Notes: generated by a model from the sequence alone, not told the origin. DNA of 64,000 nucleotides from Thioclava sp. ES.031 (GCF_002563775.1 NZ_PDJO01000001.1:1188001-1252000), one strand, 5' to 3'. Positions 10,014 through 19,596 are shown, counted from the stretch's first letter. Translations and numbers: made by a program.

Positions 10014-10097
10014 GTGCAGCTCTCCCGGCGACTCACTTCGAACACGGAAACGTTAACAACGTTCCCGGCCGGAGTCTTGCGTCGCCGGGTCGCAGCG

Positions 10098-11387
10098 TCA
10101 GGCCAGCTTGCCGTCGACCAGCCGGGTCTTGCCGCCCAGATAGGGGTGCAGGCAGGCGGGCAGGGTGACCGAGCCGTCCTCTTCCTGACCGTTCTCCAGC
10201 ACCGCGATCAGGCAGCGACCGACCGCGAGGCCCGAGCCGTTCAGCGTCGCGATGAATTCGGGCTTGCCGCCACCCTCGGGCTTGTAGCGCCCGTTCATCC
10301 GCCGCGCCTGGAAGGTGCCGCAGGTCGAGACCGAGGAAATTTCGCGATAGGTGTTCTGACCCGGCAGCCAGACCTCGAGATCGTAGGTCTTCTGCGCACC
10401 GAACCCCATGTCGCCGGTGCAGAGCACGATGCGACGATAGGGCAGCTCCAGCGCCTCCAGCACGGCTTCGGCGCATTTCGTCATGCGCTCATGTTCGTCG
10501 ATCGCGGTCTCGGGCGTGCAGAGCGTCACCATCTCGACCTTCTCGAACTGGTGCTGACGCAGCATGCCCGAGGTGTCCTTGCCTGCGGACCCGGCTTCCG
10601 AGCGGAAGCAGTTGGTATGGGCGCACATGCGCTGGGGCAGGGCGGCGGCGTCCATGACCTCGCCATTGGCGTAGTTCGTCAGCGTCACCTCGGCGGTGGG
10701 GATCAGCCACCAGCCATTCGTGGTCTGATAGCTGTCCTCGGCGAATTTCGGCAGTTGCCCGGTGCCCATCATCGCCTCGTCGCGCACCAGCACGGGGGTG
10801 ATGTTTTCCGACAGGTCATGTTTGTCGACATGCAGGTCGAGCATGAATTGCGCGAGCGCCCGGTGAACGCGGGCGACCCCGCCCTTGAGCACCACGAAAC
10901 GAGAGCCCGACAGCTTCGCCGCCATCTCGAAATCCATCTCGCCGCCCACGGCGGACAGCTCGAAATGCTCTTTCGGATCAAAGGTAAAGGTGCGCGGCGT
11001 GCCCCAGCGGTTCACCTCGACATTCTCGTCCTCATCCGCGCCATCGGGCACATCGGCCAGCGGCAGGTTCGGGATCGTCATCAGCAGATCGCGCAGCTTG
11101 GCGTCGAGCTCGCCCGCCTCGGTCTGCATTTGCGCGACTTCGGCTTTCTTCTCGGTCACCAGCGCGCGCAGGCGTTCGAATTCGGCCTCGTCGCCTTTCG
11201 CTTTCGCGGCGCCGACTTGCTTCGACGCAGCGTTCTGATCGGCTTTCGCGGTCTCGGCAGCGTGGATCGCCGTGCGGCGCGCCTCGTCCATCGCGAGAAT
11301 CTCGGGCGAGAGCGGCGATAGCCCCCGCCGCGCCAGCTGCGCGTCGAATTCTTCGGGGTTTTCGCGGATTGCGCGGATATCGTGCAT
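10098..11387 (-). CDS. serS: Seryl-tRNA synthetase
   Basis: Class II aminoacyl-tRNA synthetase of 429 residues, the normal length, that charges tRNA-Ser and tRNA-Sec. Residues about 27-105 form the antiparallel coiled coil that grips the tRNA long arm (Ala/Lys/Glu-rich). Motif 2 ([20 protein letters not shown], around residues 257-276) and motif 3 ([14 protein letters not shown]) are intact, as is the TxE loop LIPTAEVTL. The gene stands alone on the minus strand, divergent from the second RND pump. The ATG at 11387 gives the standard N-terminus [14 protein letters not shown]. Confidence 0.97.
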   Translation of the reverse strand: MHDIRAIRENPEEFDAQLARRGLSPLSPEILAMDEARRTAIHAAETAKADQNAASKQVGAAKAKGDEAEFERLRALVTEKKAEVAQMQTEAGELDAKLRDLLMTIPNLPLADVPDGADEDENVEVNRWGTPRTFTFDPKEHFELSAVGGEMDFEMAAKLSGSRFVVLKGGVARVHRALAQFMLDLHVDKHDLSENITPVLVRDEAMMGTGQLPKFAEDSYQTTNGWWLIPTAEVTLTNYANGEVMDAAALPQRMCAHTNCFRSEAGSAGKDTSGMLRQHQFEKVEMVTLCTPETAIDEHERMTKCAEAVLEALELPYRRIVLCTGDMGFGAQKTYDLEVWLPGQNTYREISSVSTCGTFQARRMNGRYKPEGGGKPEFIATLNGSGLAVGRCLIAVLENGQEEDGSVTLPACLHPYLGGKTRLVDGKLA

Positions 11388-11502
11388 CTCACCATCTCCA
11401 AGACTGTTGCGGACTTGGCTTTAACGCATGATTGTGAAAGCGAAAACCCCCGGCGATGCGACCATGACACAGGTCAATGAATTCAAACCTGCGGAGTGGT
11501 TG

Positions 11503-11540
11503 TATTCTGTCGGGTGAATACATATTCAATAACCGGAATA
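11503..11540. promoter_or_regulatory. Tandem palindromic operator (two TATTC-N8-GAATA sites) before RND pump 2
   Basis: Four 5-base half-sites alternate in strict spacing: TATTC at 11503, GAATA at 11516, TATTC at 11523 and GAATA at 11536. This gives two inverted repeats TATTC-N8-GAATA repeated with a 20-base period, and the central GAATA-CA-TATTC is itself palindromic. A TATAAA that could be a -10 hexamer overlaps the last half-site (11539-11544). The geometry fits cooperative binding of two repressor dimers, as seen with TetR-family regulators of RND pumps. No regulator gene is adjacent. Confidence 0.6.
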
Positions 11541-11586
11541 TAAATTGCAGGCGCAGGGGCGCGCCGGTAAGGGAAGGGAACCCGAG

Positions 11587-12576
11587 ATGACGTTGAAGCT
11601 TCTGCCGTTGGCATTCGCCGCGTTGATCCTGCCGGGAATCGCGTTGGCGCAGGACGGGGCGATTACGGTCGAACCGCAGGTCGTGACCGATTGGAAATCT
11701 GTCTACGGGCAGGTCGAGGCAAAGAACACGATTGCGGCGCGTGCACGGATTTCCGGCACGATCACCGCACTCGACGTGACCGAGGGCGACGAGGTCAAGG
11801 CCGGTCAGGAGATCGGCAAGATCACCGACCAGACGCTCGATTATCAGATCGGCGCGGTCGATGCGCAGATCAATGCGCTCGAAGCGCAGCTGGAAAACGC
11901 CAAGACCGAGCTCAAGCGCGGGCAGGAATTGCAGGCGCGCGGCGTCTCGACCTCGCAGAATGTCGACCAGCTTCAGACGCAGGTGAATGTCTACGAGGGC
12001 CAGATCGCGGCGCAGAAAGCGCAGCGCAAAGTCTATGAACAGCAGCAGGAATTCGGCACCGTGACCGCGCCGATCGACGGCAAGGTCGTGACCGTTCCGG
12101 TCACCAAGGACGCCGTCATCATGGGCGGCGAGACGATCGCGACGATCGGCGGTGGCGGGTTCTTCCTGCGTCTGTCGATCCCCGAGCGCCACGCCGACAC
12201 GCTGCACATGGGCGACACGATCATGATCACCGATCCCGACGGCAAGGAGATCGAGGGCAAGCTGGCCAAGATCTACCCCGAGATCGAGGGCGGTCGGGTG
12301 CAGGCCGATGTCGAAGTGCCCGATCTGGATTCGCGCTTCGTCGGCGCGCGGCTTCTGGTGAAGCTGCCGATGGGCGAGCGTGACGCGATTGTCATCCCGC
12401 AGGACTATGTCTTCAACCGCACCGGGCTCGATTTCGTCCGCGTGAAGGAAGCGGACGGCACCTATCTGCGCACGGTCGTGCCGGGCGTTAAGGTCAATAT
12501 CGACGGCCAGGACATGGTCGAAGTTCTTACCGGTCTGAACGCCGACGACACGGTGGTGCCGAACGATGAGCAATAA
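11587..12576 (+). CDS. RND efflux periplasmic adaptor, second pump
   Basis: Membrane fusion protein of 329 residues with a Sec signal peptide (LKLLPLAFAALILPGIALA, cleavage after ALA before QDG). The domains are a lipoyl half (ARARISGTITALDVTEGDEV), a short helical hairpin (about residues 90-150), the second lipoyl half (FGTVTAPIDGKV), a beta-barrel and a membrane-proximal domain. The ATG at 11587 is chosen because it starts the signal peptide and is preceded by the purine-rich GGGAAGGGAACCC. The stop codon overlaps the start of the permease gene by 11 bases. Expression is probably set by the tandem operator just upstream. Confidence 0.9.
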   Translation: MTLKLLPLAFAALILPGIALAQDGAITVEPQVVTDWKSVYGQVEAKNTIAARARISGTITALDVTEGDEVKAGQEIGKITDQTLDYQIGAVDAQINALEAQLENAKTELKRGQELQARGVSTSQNVDQLQTQVNVYEGQIAAQKAQRKVYEQQQEFGTVTAPIDGKVVTVPVTKDAVIMGGETIATIGGGGFFLRLSIPERHADTLHMGDTIMITDPDGKEIEGKLAKIYPEIEGGRVQADVEVPDLDSRFVGARLLVKLPMGERDAIVIPQDYVFNRTGLDFVRVKEADGTYLRTVVPGVKVNIDGQDMVEVLTGLNADDTVVPNDEQ

Positions 12577-15500
12577 CCAAGGCACCGGGCCCGAGACGCC
12601 CGAAGACGACGAAATCCACGTCAAGCTGGGGATCGCGGGGGGACTCACGAAGTCCTTCATCCGCTCCGCGCTGACGCCGCTGATGATCCTCGCCGCAATC
12701 GCGGTGGGTCTGGTCGCGCTGATCTCGCTGCCGCGCGAGGAAGAGCCGCAGATTTCCGTGCCGATGGTGGATATCCACCTGCAGGCGCCGGGCCTGAAGG
12801 CGCAGGACGCGATGAAGCTGGTGACCGAGCCGATGGAAACCATCGTGCAGGGCATCAACGAGGTCGAACACGTCTATTCGCGCACGCAGGACGACTACTC
12901 GCTGGTGATGGCGCGCTTCAAGGTCGGCACCTCTTCGGATGCCGCGATCCTGCGCGTGCATGAAAAAGTCCGCGCGAATATGGACAAGATCCCGAAAGGC
13001 ATCCCCGATCCGGTGATCGTGGGCCGCGGGATCGACGATGTGGCAATCGTCTCGCTGACGCTGACCGGCAAGGACGGCGCGCAGGTCGACAGCGACGAGC
13101 TGACCCGTGTCGCGCGCGAATTGCAGACCGAGGTCACGAAGATCCAGAACGTCGGCCTGACCTATCTGGTGGGCGACGCCACGAGCGAGATCCGCATCGA
13201 GCCCGAGCCCGACAAGCTCGCGCTCTACGGCGTCACGCTGCAGCAGCTCTCGAACAAGGTCACGCAGGCGAACCGCGCCTTCAATACCGGCAATATCCGC
13301 CATGAGGGCAAGCAGATCAGCCTCTCGGCAGGGGAGACGCTGACCGCGCCCTCCGAGATCGCGGGCCTTCTGCTGACCACGCGCGACAACCGCCCCGTCT
13401 ATGTGGCCGATGTCGCGAAGGTCTCCTATGTGCCGGACGCCTCGGACCATATCGTCTCCAACGTGCAGCGCGACGCCAATGGCAAGATCGAGCGCTCGCC
13501 TGCCGTGACGCTCGCCATCGCCAAGCGCGCAGGCTCCAACGCCGTGGTCGTGGCCGAGCATATCCTCGACCGCGTGCACGAGCTGCATGGCCAGCTGATC
13601 CCCGACAATGTCGAGGTGAAGGTCACCCGCGACTATGGCGAGACCGCGAACGAGAAGGCCAACGAGCTGCTGTTCCACCTTGGCCTCGCGACGGTCTCCA
13701 TCGTGGGCCTCGTGCTGGTCGCGATCGGCTGGCGGGAATCCATCGTGGTCGCGGTCGTCATTCCGGTGACGATCCTGCTGACGCTGTTTGCGGCCTATAT
13801 CATGGGCTTCACGCTGAACCGGGTGTCGCTCTTCGCGCTGATCTTCGCGATCGGTATTCTCGTCGATGACGCCATCGTGGTGATCGAGAATATCGCGCGA
13901 CACTGGGCGATGAAAACGCCCGGCAGCCGTGTGACCAAGGCGATCGAGGCCGTGGCCGAGGTGGGCAACCCCACCATCGTAGCCACCCTGACCGTTGTGG
14001 CCGCGCTGCTGCCGATGCTCTTCGTGTCGGGCCTTATGGGGCCTTACATGTCGCCCATTCCGGCGGTGGCCTCGGCGGCTATGATCTTCTCCTTCTTCGT
14101 GGCGGTGATCATCACCCCGTGGCTGATGGTGAAGGTTGCAGGCAAGGCGCAGCTGCATGGCCATCACGGCGATGACGACGCCTATGGCGGCGAACATGCG
14201 GGCGGCAAGCTCGGTCGGATGTATAGCGCCGTGGCGCGTCCGATCCTGAAGACCAAGGGCCGCTCGGGTCTGTTCCTGCTGGTCGTGACCGTGCTGTCCT
14301 TCGGCTCGCTGGGGCTGCTCTACACCAAGCATGTCACCGTGAAACTGCTGCCCTTCGACAACAAGTCCGAACTCTCGGTCGTGGTCGATATGCCTGCGGG
14401 CACCTCGGTCGAGGGCACGGATGCGGTCGCTCAGCAGGTGGCCGAGATCGTGACCAAGCTGCCCGAGGTACTCTCGGTGCAGACCCATGCGGGCACCTCC
14501 GCGCCGTTCAACTTCAACGGGCTCGTGCGCCACTACTACCTGCGCGCGCAGCCCAATCAGGGCGATGTCGAGCTTCAGCTCGCGCCGAAAGGGGAACGGG
14601 ACCGCACCAGCCACGAAATCGCGCTGGAGATCCGCGACAAGATCAAGGCGATCAAGCTGCCCGAAGGCGCGAGCCTGAAGACGGTCGAACCGCCGCCCGG
14701 TCCGCCGGTGATCGCGACGCTTCTGGCCGAGGTCTATGGCCCGACGCCCGAGATGCGCCGTGACGCGGCCCGCCGGATCGAGAAGGCGTTCAAGCAGGTG
14801 CCCTATATCGTCGACGTGGATAACAGCTTCGGCATCCAGCCCGACAAGCTGCGCGCCACGGTCAATTCCGACGATCTGGAGTTCTACTCGGTCTCCGAAG
14901 GCGATGTCTGGGACACGCTGGGGATGCTGAACGGTTCGACCACGGTGGGCTATTCCCATCGCGGGCAGGAGCGCCAGCCGATCCCGATCGTGATGGAGCG
15001 CTCGAAGTCGAACAAGGTGATGAACGAGGCAACGCTCTCGACGCCGATCCCGGCCAATGTCCTGCCCGGCGCGCGCGGCGTGGTGGAGCTGGGCGACGTG
15101 GTCAGCGTCGACAAGGAGAAGGCGTCCTATCCGATCTTCCGCCATAACGGGCGCGAGGCCGAGATGGTCACCGCAGAGCTTGCCGGCAAGTTCGAGGCGC
15201 CGCTCTACGGGATGCTCGCCGTCGACGACGCGATCAACAACATGGACTGGCCCAAGGGCGAGAAACCTGTCGTGTCGTTGCATGGCCAGCCGCAGGACGA
15301 GAGCCACGTGACGCTTCTGTGGGACGGCGAATGGGAGGTGACCTGGGTGACCTTCCGCGACATGGGCGCAGCCTTCGCGGTGGCGCTTCTGGGGATCTAC
15401 ATCCTCGTCGTCGCGCAGTTCGGCTCGTTCCGCCTGCCGCTGGTGATCCTGACGCCGGTGCCGCTGACCTTCCTCGGGATCATGCTCGGCCACTGGATCT

Positions 15501-15823
15501 TCCACGCGCCGTTCTCGGCCACGTCGATGATCGGTTTCATCGCGCTGGCGGGGATCATCGTGCGCAACTCGATCCTGCTGGTGGACTTCATCCGCCACGG
15601 CAGCCACGAGGGCAAATCGCCGACCGAGGTACTGATCGAGGCGGGGGCCATCCGCTTCAAGCCGATCCTGTTGACCGCGATCGCGGCGATGATCGGTGCG
15701 GTGGTGATCTTGGCCGACCCGATCTTCCAGGGTCTCGCGATCTCGCTGCTGTTCGGTCTGCTCAGCTCGACCCTGCTGACCGTGCTCGTGATCCCGGCGA
15801 TCTACCGGATCTTCAAGACCTGA
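12566..15823 (+). CDS. RND efflux permease (AcrB family), second pump
   Basis: Inner-membrane proton-driven exporter of 1085 residues. Landmarks in order: first transmembrane helix (LTPLMILAAIAVGLVALISL), the family signature LPREEEPQISVP, a periplasmic porter loop, the helix-4 motif FAIGILVDDAIVVIENIARH with its two Asp residues of the proton relay, a His/Asp-rich cytoplasmic loop (HGHHGDDDAYGGEH), a second porter loop, and the last helices with GFIALAGIIVRNSILLVDF. It is translationally coupled to the adaptor. It is clearly a different subfamily from the pump at 1.2-4.7 kb. The His/Asp stretch could bind metal, but the substrate is unknown. Confidence 0.93.
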   Translation: MSNNQGTGPETPEDDEIHVKLGIAGGLTKSFIRSALTPLMILAAIAVGLVALISLPREEEPQISVPMVDIHLQAPGLKAQDAMKLVTEPMETIVQGINEVEHVYSRTQDDYSLVMARFKVGTSSDAAILRVHEKVRANMDKIPKGIPDPVIVGRGIDDVAIVSLTLTGKDGAQVDSDELTRVARELQTEVTKIQNVGLTYLVGDATSEIRIEPEPDKLALYGVTLQQLSNKVTQANRAFNTGNIRHEGKQISLSAGETLTAPSEIAGLLLTTRDNRPVYVADVAKVSYVPDASDHIVSNVQRDANGKIERSPAVTLAIAKRAGSNAVVVAEHILDRVHELHGQLIPDNVEVKVTRDYGETANEKANELLFHLGLATVSIVGLVLVAIGWRESIVVAVVIPVTILLTLFAAYIMGFTLNRVSLFALIFAIGILVDDAIVVIENIARHWAMKTPGSRVTKAIEAVAEVGNPTIVATLTVVAALLPMLFVSGLMGPYMSPIPAVASAAMIFSFFVAVIITPWLMVKVAGKAQLHGHHGDDDAYGGEHAGGKLGRMYSAVARPILKTKGRSGLFLLVVTVLSFGSLGLLYTKHVTVKLLPFDNKSELSVVVDMPAGTSVEGTDAVAQQVAEIVTKLPEVLSVQTHAGTSAPFNFNGLVRHYYLRAQPNQGDVELQLAPKGERDRTSHEIALEIRDKIKAIKLPEGASLKTVEPPPGPPVIATLLAEVYGPTPEMRRDAARRIEKAFKQVPYIVDVDNSFGIQPDKLRATVNSDDLEFYSVSEGDVWDTLGMLNGSTTVGYSHRGQERQPIPIVMERSKSNKVMNEATLSTPIPANVLPGARGVVELGDVVSVDKEKASYPIFRHNGREAEMVTAELAGKFEAPLYGMLAVDDAINNMDWPKGEKPVVSLHGQPQDESHVTLLWDGEWEVTWVTFRDMGAAFAVALLGIYILVVAQFGSFRLPLVILTPVPLTFLGIMLGHWIFHAPFSATSMIGFIALAGIIVRNSILLVDFIRHGSHEGKSPTEVLIEAGAIRFKPILLTAIAAMIGAVVILADPIFQGLAISLLFGLLSSTLLTVLVIPAIYRIFKT

Positions 15824-15845
15824 TCCGGTCACCGACCTGAAACGC

Positions 15846-15883
15846 AAACCCGCCCGCACGTCTCTCTCGTGCGGGCGGTTTTC
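15846..15883 (+). terminator. Rho-independent terminator after RND pump 2
   Basis: The inverted repeat CCGCCCGCACG/CGTGCGGGCGG with a 7-base pyrimidine loop is followed by TTTT and begins about 25 bases after the permease stop codon. The preceding AAACC pairs with GGTTT, extending the stem. Confidence 0.85.
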
Positions 15884-16031
15884 CATATGCGGGCGGCGTT
15901 CCCCCCATCGAACGGCGCAAGGCCGCACCAACAGCGTTGACGCAGCCCGGTCGCTCCTCCAGAAACAAGCACATATTCGGGTGGAGCAGGCAGTCTTTTC
16001 CCCCCCATTTGCTAAGGGCGAATTGAAATCG

Positions 16032-16811
16032 ATGTCTCTCTCGACCCTGCCCGAAACCGACTGGCCCATCGTGGTCATTTCGCTGCCTGACGCGGCTGCG
16101 CGAAAAGAGATGATCTCTCGGCAATTAGGCGCACTCGATCTGCCATTCGAATTCCTCGACGCGATCGACGGGCGTGCCGGGCTGCCTGAAGAATACGAAG
16201 CCAGCATCGACCGCATCGGAACCCAGAGGCATCTCGGCCGCGCAATGACCGACGGCGAATATGCCTGCGCCCTTTCGCATCTCGCGATTTATCGCCTCAT
16301 TCTCGACAGAGACCTCCCCGGTGCGATCGTCCTCGAAGACGACGCGATCCTCGGCGAAGGCTTCGTGCAGTTCCTGAGAGAGCGCGGCTACGAGCGAGCA
16401 CCTCTCATCCAGCTCGATCATCACCACGCGCGCATCCCACGGATCATGGGGCGCTCCCTGCTGATCGAAAGCTGCACGCTCAGGCGTCTCGCGCGCAATG
16501 CTCTCCTCTCGACCGGCTATGCGATCAACCGTCACGCCGCCAGTTTCATACTGGAGCGCGCGATCCCTCTGCGCGCCCCGGCGGACTGGCCCTGTGATCT
16601 GCGTCCCTTGGGGGTGCTGTGCTCGGATCCGCGTCTTGTCGATCATCCAACTGGAGACGAAGATATTTCGGCACTTGGCGATCTCAGAACACAGTTGCAT
16701 CTGGAGTATAAGAGGCGCCAAAAGCAGAGTTTTCGGAATGAGCGGAAATACCTCAGGGGCGCTTACTGGAAGAAGAAATGGCTCAAAATGACGACGATAC
16801 GCCTTTCGTGA
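16032..16811 (+). CDS. Glycosyltransferase family 25 (LPS/LOS-type)
   Basis: Protein of 259 residues resembling family-25 glycosyltransferases that add hexoses to lipooligosaccharide or other surface glycans. The N-terminal strand and loop WPIVVISLPDAAARKEMIS, followed by the FLDAIDGR element, are typical, and LEDDAILGEGF (about residues 98-108) supplies the acidic metal/nucleotide-binding motif. The ATG at 16032 is chosen because it directly precedes the conserved N-terminus; an upstream in-frame ATG at 15981 adds 17 residues without family character. The ribosome site is weak. The 3' end overlaps the next gene by 34 bases, so the pair is probably co-transcribed. Confidence 0.82.
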   Translation: MSLSTLPETDWPIVVISLPDAAARKEMISRQLGALDLPFEFLDAIDGRAGLPEEYEASIDRIGTQRHLGRAMTDGEYACALSHLAIYRLILDRDLPGAIVLEDDAILGEGFVQFLRERGYERAPLIQLDHHHARIPRIMGRSLLIESCTLRRLARNALLSTGYAINRHAASFILERAIPLRAPADWPCDLRPLGVLCSDPRLVDHPTGDEDISALGDLRTQLHLEYKRRQKQSFRNERKYLRGAYWKKKWLKMTTIRLS

Positions 16812-17878
16812 TCGAGCCGGGCAAGCGTTACCTGCTCGCGCGTCCCTGCGGTGGCTTCAACGACTGTCTCGTCCAACTGGATCGCGCCCGTCGGCATGCC
16901 GAGACATTCGACCGGACCCTGATCATCGATACCCACCGATCGGGGCTGCAGGCGGGGTTCGAGACGCTCTTTGCGCCGCGCGAGACTTTCGGTTGTCCCG
17001 TCGTCTTCTGGATCCCGGAGATCGGCAAGGCACTCGACACGATCAATTCTGTGCAGCCCGAGGCGCTGGCGCATCGCATCAGTACGTATCGGGCCGTCTA
17101 TGACGATGCGACACGGCTGCATCGCGATACCCAGAGCAACGCCCTCACGAGCGTGGATCTGAAGCGCGATCACCCTGAAACCCTGCTCGTTCAGGAACGC
17201 GCGGGCGGTGGTCTGGACTCGCTCCGGCTCCTTCGTCGCCTATCCCTGCGCGCGGATGTCGCCTCGGAGATTGCGCGCAGGCTCCTGACGCTGAACGCGG
17301 ATTACGATGCGGTGCATATCCGTCATTCCGACTACCGAACCGATTTCAAAGGCTTTTTGCAGCGCGTCGCTCCGGTCTTCTCGGCTCGAAGGCTGCTGAT
17401 CTGCACCGACAGCGCCGAGGTCAAGAAACAGGCGCCGCGCCTGTTGGGCGACCGGGTTCACGTCATTTCGATTGCGGAACCTCCCGACACAAAGGGTCAG
17501 CCACTCCATAAGACGGAACTGGCGGATCGCCATGCCGCGAACCTCGATCTGCTGACGGAAATTCTTGCGATGGTGCGCGCGCGGACGTTTCTCTTTGCCC
17601 AGCTCGACGGAACGAAAAGGCGCGGACAATTTTCGGGTTTCGCCAAACTCGTCGTCGCCATGCGCGCCGCGCCTGACACGTTCGATATCCTGTTTGCGAA
17701 TTGCGACCCCGCTGTGCTGCGGGATCTGCGTGCGAGCAAGAACGCACCCGCGCGGCAGGACGGGCTGGTCGATGCCACCGCGCGCGGCGTCGCCAAGCTG
17801 AAACTCCGGTGGTGGAACCGACACGCCGCTCGGCAGGTGCGCAAGATCAGATCTCGCGTGAGAAAGAGGCTACTCTGA
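16778..17878 (+). CDS. Putative glycosyltransferase, fucosyltransferase-like (NodZ/O-FucT fold)
   Basis: Protein of 366 residues without a signal peptide. Two features suggest a GT-B type fucosyltransferase-like enzyme: an N-terminal strand-loop (YLLARPCGGFNDCLVQLDRA) of the kind that opens such enzymes, and an HIRHSDYRTDF segment near residue 181 that resembles the HxRxxD donor-binding motif. A late DLLTEI...ARTFLFAQLDGTKR stretch resembles the second conserved block. The C-terminus is very basic (RQVRKIRSRVRKRLL), which may aid membrane association. The long overlap with the GT25 gene suggests that both act on the same surface glycan. The family call is tentative. Confidence 0.55.
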   Translation: MAQNDDDTPFVIEPGKRYLLARPCGGFNDCLVQLDRARRHAETFDRTLIIDTHRSGLQAGFETLFAPRETFGCPVVFWIPEIGKALDTINSVQPEALAHRISTYRAVYDDATRLHRDTQSNALTSVDLKRDHPETLLVQERAGGGLDSLRLLRRLSLRADVASEIARRLLTLNADYDAVHIRHSDYRTDFKGFLQRVAPVFSARRLLICTDSAEVKKQAPRLLGDRVHVISIAEPPDTKGQPLHKTELADRHAANLDLLTEILAMVRARTFLFAQLDGTKRRGQFSGFAKLVVAMRAAPDTFDILFANCDPAVLRDLRASKNAPARQDGLVDATARGVAKLKLRWWNRHAARQVRKIRSRVRKRLL

Positions 17879-17929
17879 AAACCTCTTCTCAACCGGTTCT
17901 ACCGAGGCGTTGCCTCACGCCGGCGCCCC

Positions 17930-17992
17930 CTTCGCCTTGGCGAAAATATCCCGGGGGTGAGGGCGAAGCCCGAGGGGGCAGGCCCCCTCAGC
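17930..17992. repeat. Dispersed GC-rich repeat, copy 1
   Basis: The block begins with TTCGCC-TT-GGCGAA (17931-17944), continues with ATATCCCGGGGG and ends with the inverted repeat GGGGGC/GCCCCC. A second copy lies at 34931-34991; over the first ~28 bases the two differ at only two positions. It sits between the putative fucosyltransferase and the end of the convergent ABC permease, whose stop codon overlaps its edge. Such hairpin elements are typical of dispersed intergenic repeats in Rhodobacterales. Confidence 0.65.
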
Positions 17993-18749
17993 CCGGTTGC
18001 CTCTCCGCCCAGCCTGCGAAGATCTTCTCCAGCGCGACGACGGCGTAGTAGAGCAGGATCCCGAGGAAGGCCAAGGCGATCAGCACCGCGAACATCAGCG
18101 GGTAATCCCCGTTGGTCTGGCCCGACAGGAACAGCGCGCCGAGGCCTTTACCATGCGGCGAGATGATCTCGACGAGGTTGGTGCCGATGAAGGCGAGCGT
18201 CACCGAGACCTTCAGCGCGCCGAAGAACTCGGGCAGCGTTTTCGGTAGGGCAATCTTGCGGAAGATGGTGAATTTCGAGGCCCCGAGCGCGCCGAGGATA
18301 TCGCGATATTCGGGCTCGAGCGTGGACAGGCCGATCCCCACCGACACCGCGATCGGGAAGAAGGAGATCATGAAGGCCATCAGTACGGTGTTGAAGTCAT
18401 GCGCGCCGATGAACAGCAGCGCCAGCACCGGCACCACGGTCGCTTTCGGCACTGCGTTGAAGCCCACCAGCAGCGGATAGAGCGCATCGCGCGCGGTGCG
18501 CGAAAAGCCCATCACCATTCCGAGGAACGTCCCGAACACGATCGAGATCGCAAGCCCCGCCACGGTGCGCCACAGCGTCTGCCAGCTGTCGATCAGGAAC
18601 AGGTTCCAGTAGCGCATATAGGCGGCGGGCAGGTCCGAGGGCGAGGCCATGACGTAATTCGGCCAGCCATTCGCCCAGACGATGAATTCCCAGATCGCGA
18701 GGAAGGCGATGATCGACAGGATCGGGGTGAGGATTTTCTTGAAGTCCAT
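17988..18749 (-). CDS. ABC importer permease (NitT/TauT/SsuC type)
   Basis: Integral membrane protein of 253 residues with about six helices and a BPD-transporter fold. The coupling-helix EAA-like segment is in the middle (LSTLEPEYRDILGALGASKFTIFRKIALPKTLPEFFGALKV, given here as the region around residues 140-180). It pairs with the ATPase immediately upstream, with which it abuts (stop and start share position 18749), and the substrate-binding protein further upstream. The C-terminal codons run into a dispersed repeat. The family imports nitrate, sulfonates, taurine or thiamine-precursor pyrimidines; this set cannot be assigned. Confidence 0.9.
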   Translation of the reverse strand: MDFKKILTPILSIIAFLAIWEFIVWANGWPNYVMASPSDLPAAYMRYWNLFLIDSWQTLWRTVAGLAISIVFGTFLGMVMGFSRTARDALYPLLVGFNAVPKATVVPVLALLFIGAHDFNTVLMAFMISFFPIAVSVGIGLSTLEPEYRDILGALGASKFTIFRKIALPKTLPEFFGALKVSVTLAFIGTNLVEIISPHGKGLGALFLSGQTNGDYPLMFAVLIALAFLGILLYYAVVALEKIFAGWAERQPG

Positions 18750-19537
18750 CAGTGCATCTCCTCGTCGCGGCCCTGAGCGATCCGGATCTGGTCGCGCAGC
18801 AAATGCAGCATGTCGACGGCTTTCGGCTCGTAGAGAATGTCGATCGTGCGATCCTTCGGCAGGTCCACATCCAGCACATATTGCGTATGTGCCGGGCGGC
18901 CCGAGAGCACGATGACCTGATCGCCGAGGAACACGCTCTCGCGCAGGTCATGGGTGATCAGCACGGCGGTGAAGGGCTCGGCGGCGCGCAGATCGCGCAT
19001 CGTCTGCCACAGGTCCTCGCGGGTGAAATTGTCGAGCGCGCCGAAGGGTTCGTCCATGATCAGCACATCCGGCTTATGCACGATGGCGCGGCACAGCGAG
19101 GCGCGCTGGCGCATGCCGCCGGACAGCTCGGAGGGGCGCTTGGTCTCGAACCCCTTCAGGCCCACCATGTCCAGCAGATGCTCGGCGCGCGCGACCTTCT
19201 CGGATTTCGCCATGCCCGGAGCCACGATCTCCAAGGGCAGCATGACGTTCTCGATGATCGAGCGCCATTCCAGCATCACCGGGTTCTGAAACGCCATGCC
19301 GACGGTCTTGCGCGGGCTGGTGACCTTCTCGCCATGCAGCCAGACCTCGCCCTGATCGGGCTTCATCAGCCCCGCCACCAGACGGGTGAGGGTGGATTTC
19401 CCGCAGCCCGACGGGCCGACCACGGCGCAGAACTCGCCCTGCGGCACGCGGATGTCGAGATGGTCGAGCACAGGCAGGGGGCCATGCTTGGTTTGATAGG
19501 CGTGGGTCACGCCGCGAATGTCGATAAGGTTTTCCAT
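18749..19537 (-). CDS. ABC importer ATPase (NitT/TauT/SsuB type)
   Basis: ATP-binding subunit of 262 residues. Visible are Walker A GPSGCGKST (about residues 41-49), Q-loop AFQNPVML, signature LSGGMRQRASL, Walker B VLIMDEPFGALD and H-loop ITHDLRES. It energises the neighbouring permease. A hairpin terminator stands between the upstream binding-protein gene and this gene, so the ATPase and permease are likely made in smaller amounts than the binding protein. Confidence 0.93.
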   Translation of the reverse strand: MENLIDIRGVTHAYQTKHGPLPVLDHLDIRVPQGEFCAVVGPSGCGKSTLTRLVAGLMKPDQGEVWLHGEKVTSPRKTVGMAFQNPVMLEWRSIIENVMLPLEIVAPGMAKSEKVARAEHLLDMVGLKGFETKRPSELSGGMRQRASLCRAIVHKPDVLIMDEPFGALDNFTREDLWQTMRDLRAAEPFTAVLITHDLRESVFLGDQVIVLSGRPAHTQYVLDVDLPKDRTIDILYEPKAVDMLHLLRDQIRIAQGRDEEMH

Positions 19538-19565
19538 GAGGGTCCGGCGCGAGAAGGCAGAGAAA

Positions 19566-19596
19566 AGGGGCGGGCGCGTCTGCGGCGCCCGCCCCT
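19566..19596 (-). terminator. Intra-operon hairpin between binding protein and ATPase
   Basis: A perfect 12-base stem (AGGGGCGGGCGC with GCGCCCGCCCCT) and a 7-base loop are followed on the minus strand by TTTTCTC. It lies 15 bases after the binding-protein stop codon. Placed inside the operon, it would act as an attenuator that raises the binding protein relative to the membrane subunits, and would stabilise the upstream mRNA end. Confidence 0.8.

Noticed and set aside
12527..16216. A 1229-codon open frame on the minus strand opposite the second RND permease
   Set aside because: It has the same cause: high third-position GC removes stops from the complementary strand. The translation is low-complexity His/Arg/Asp with no recognisable fold.
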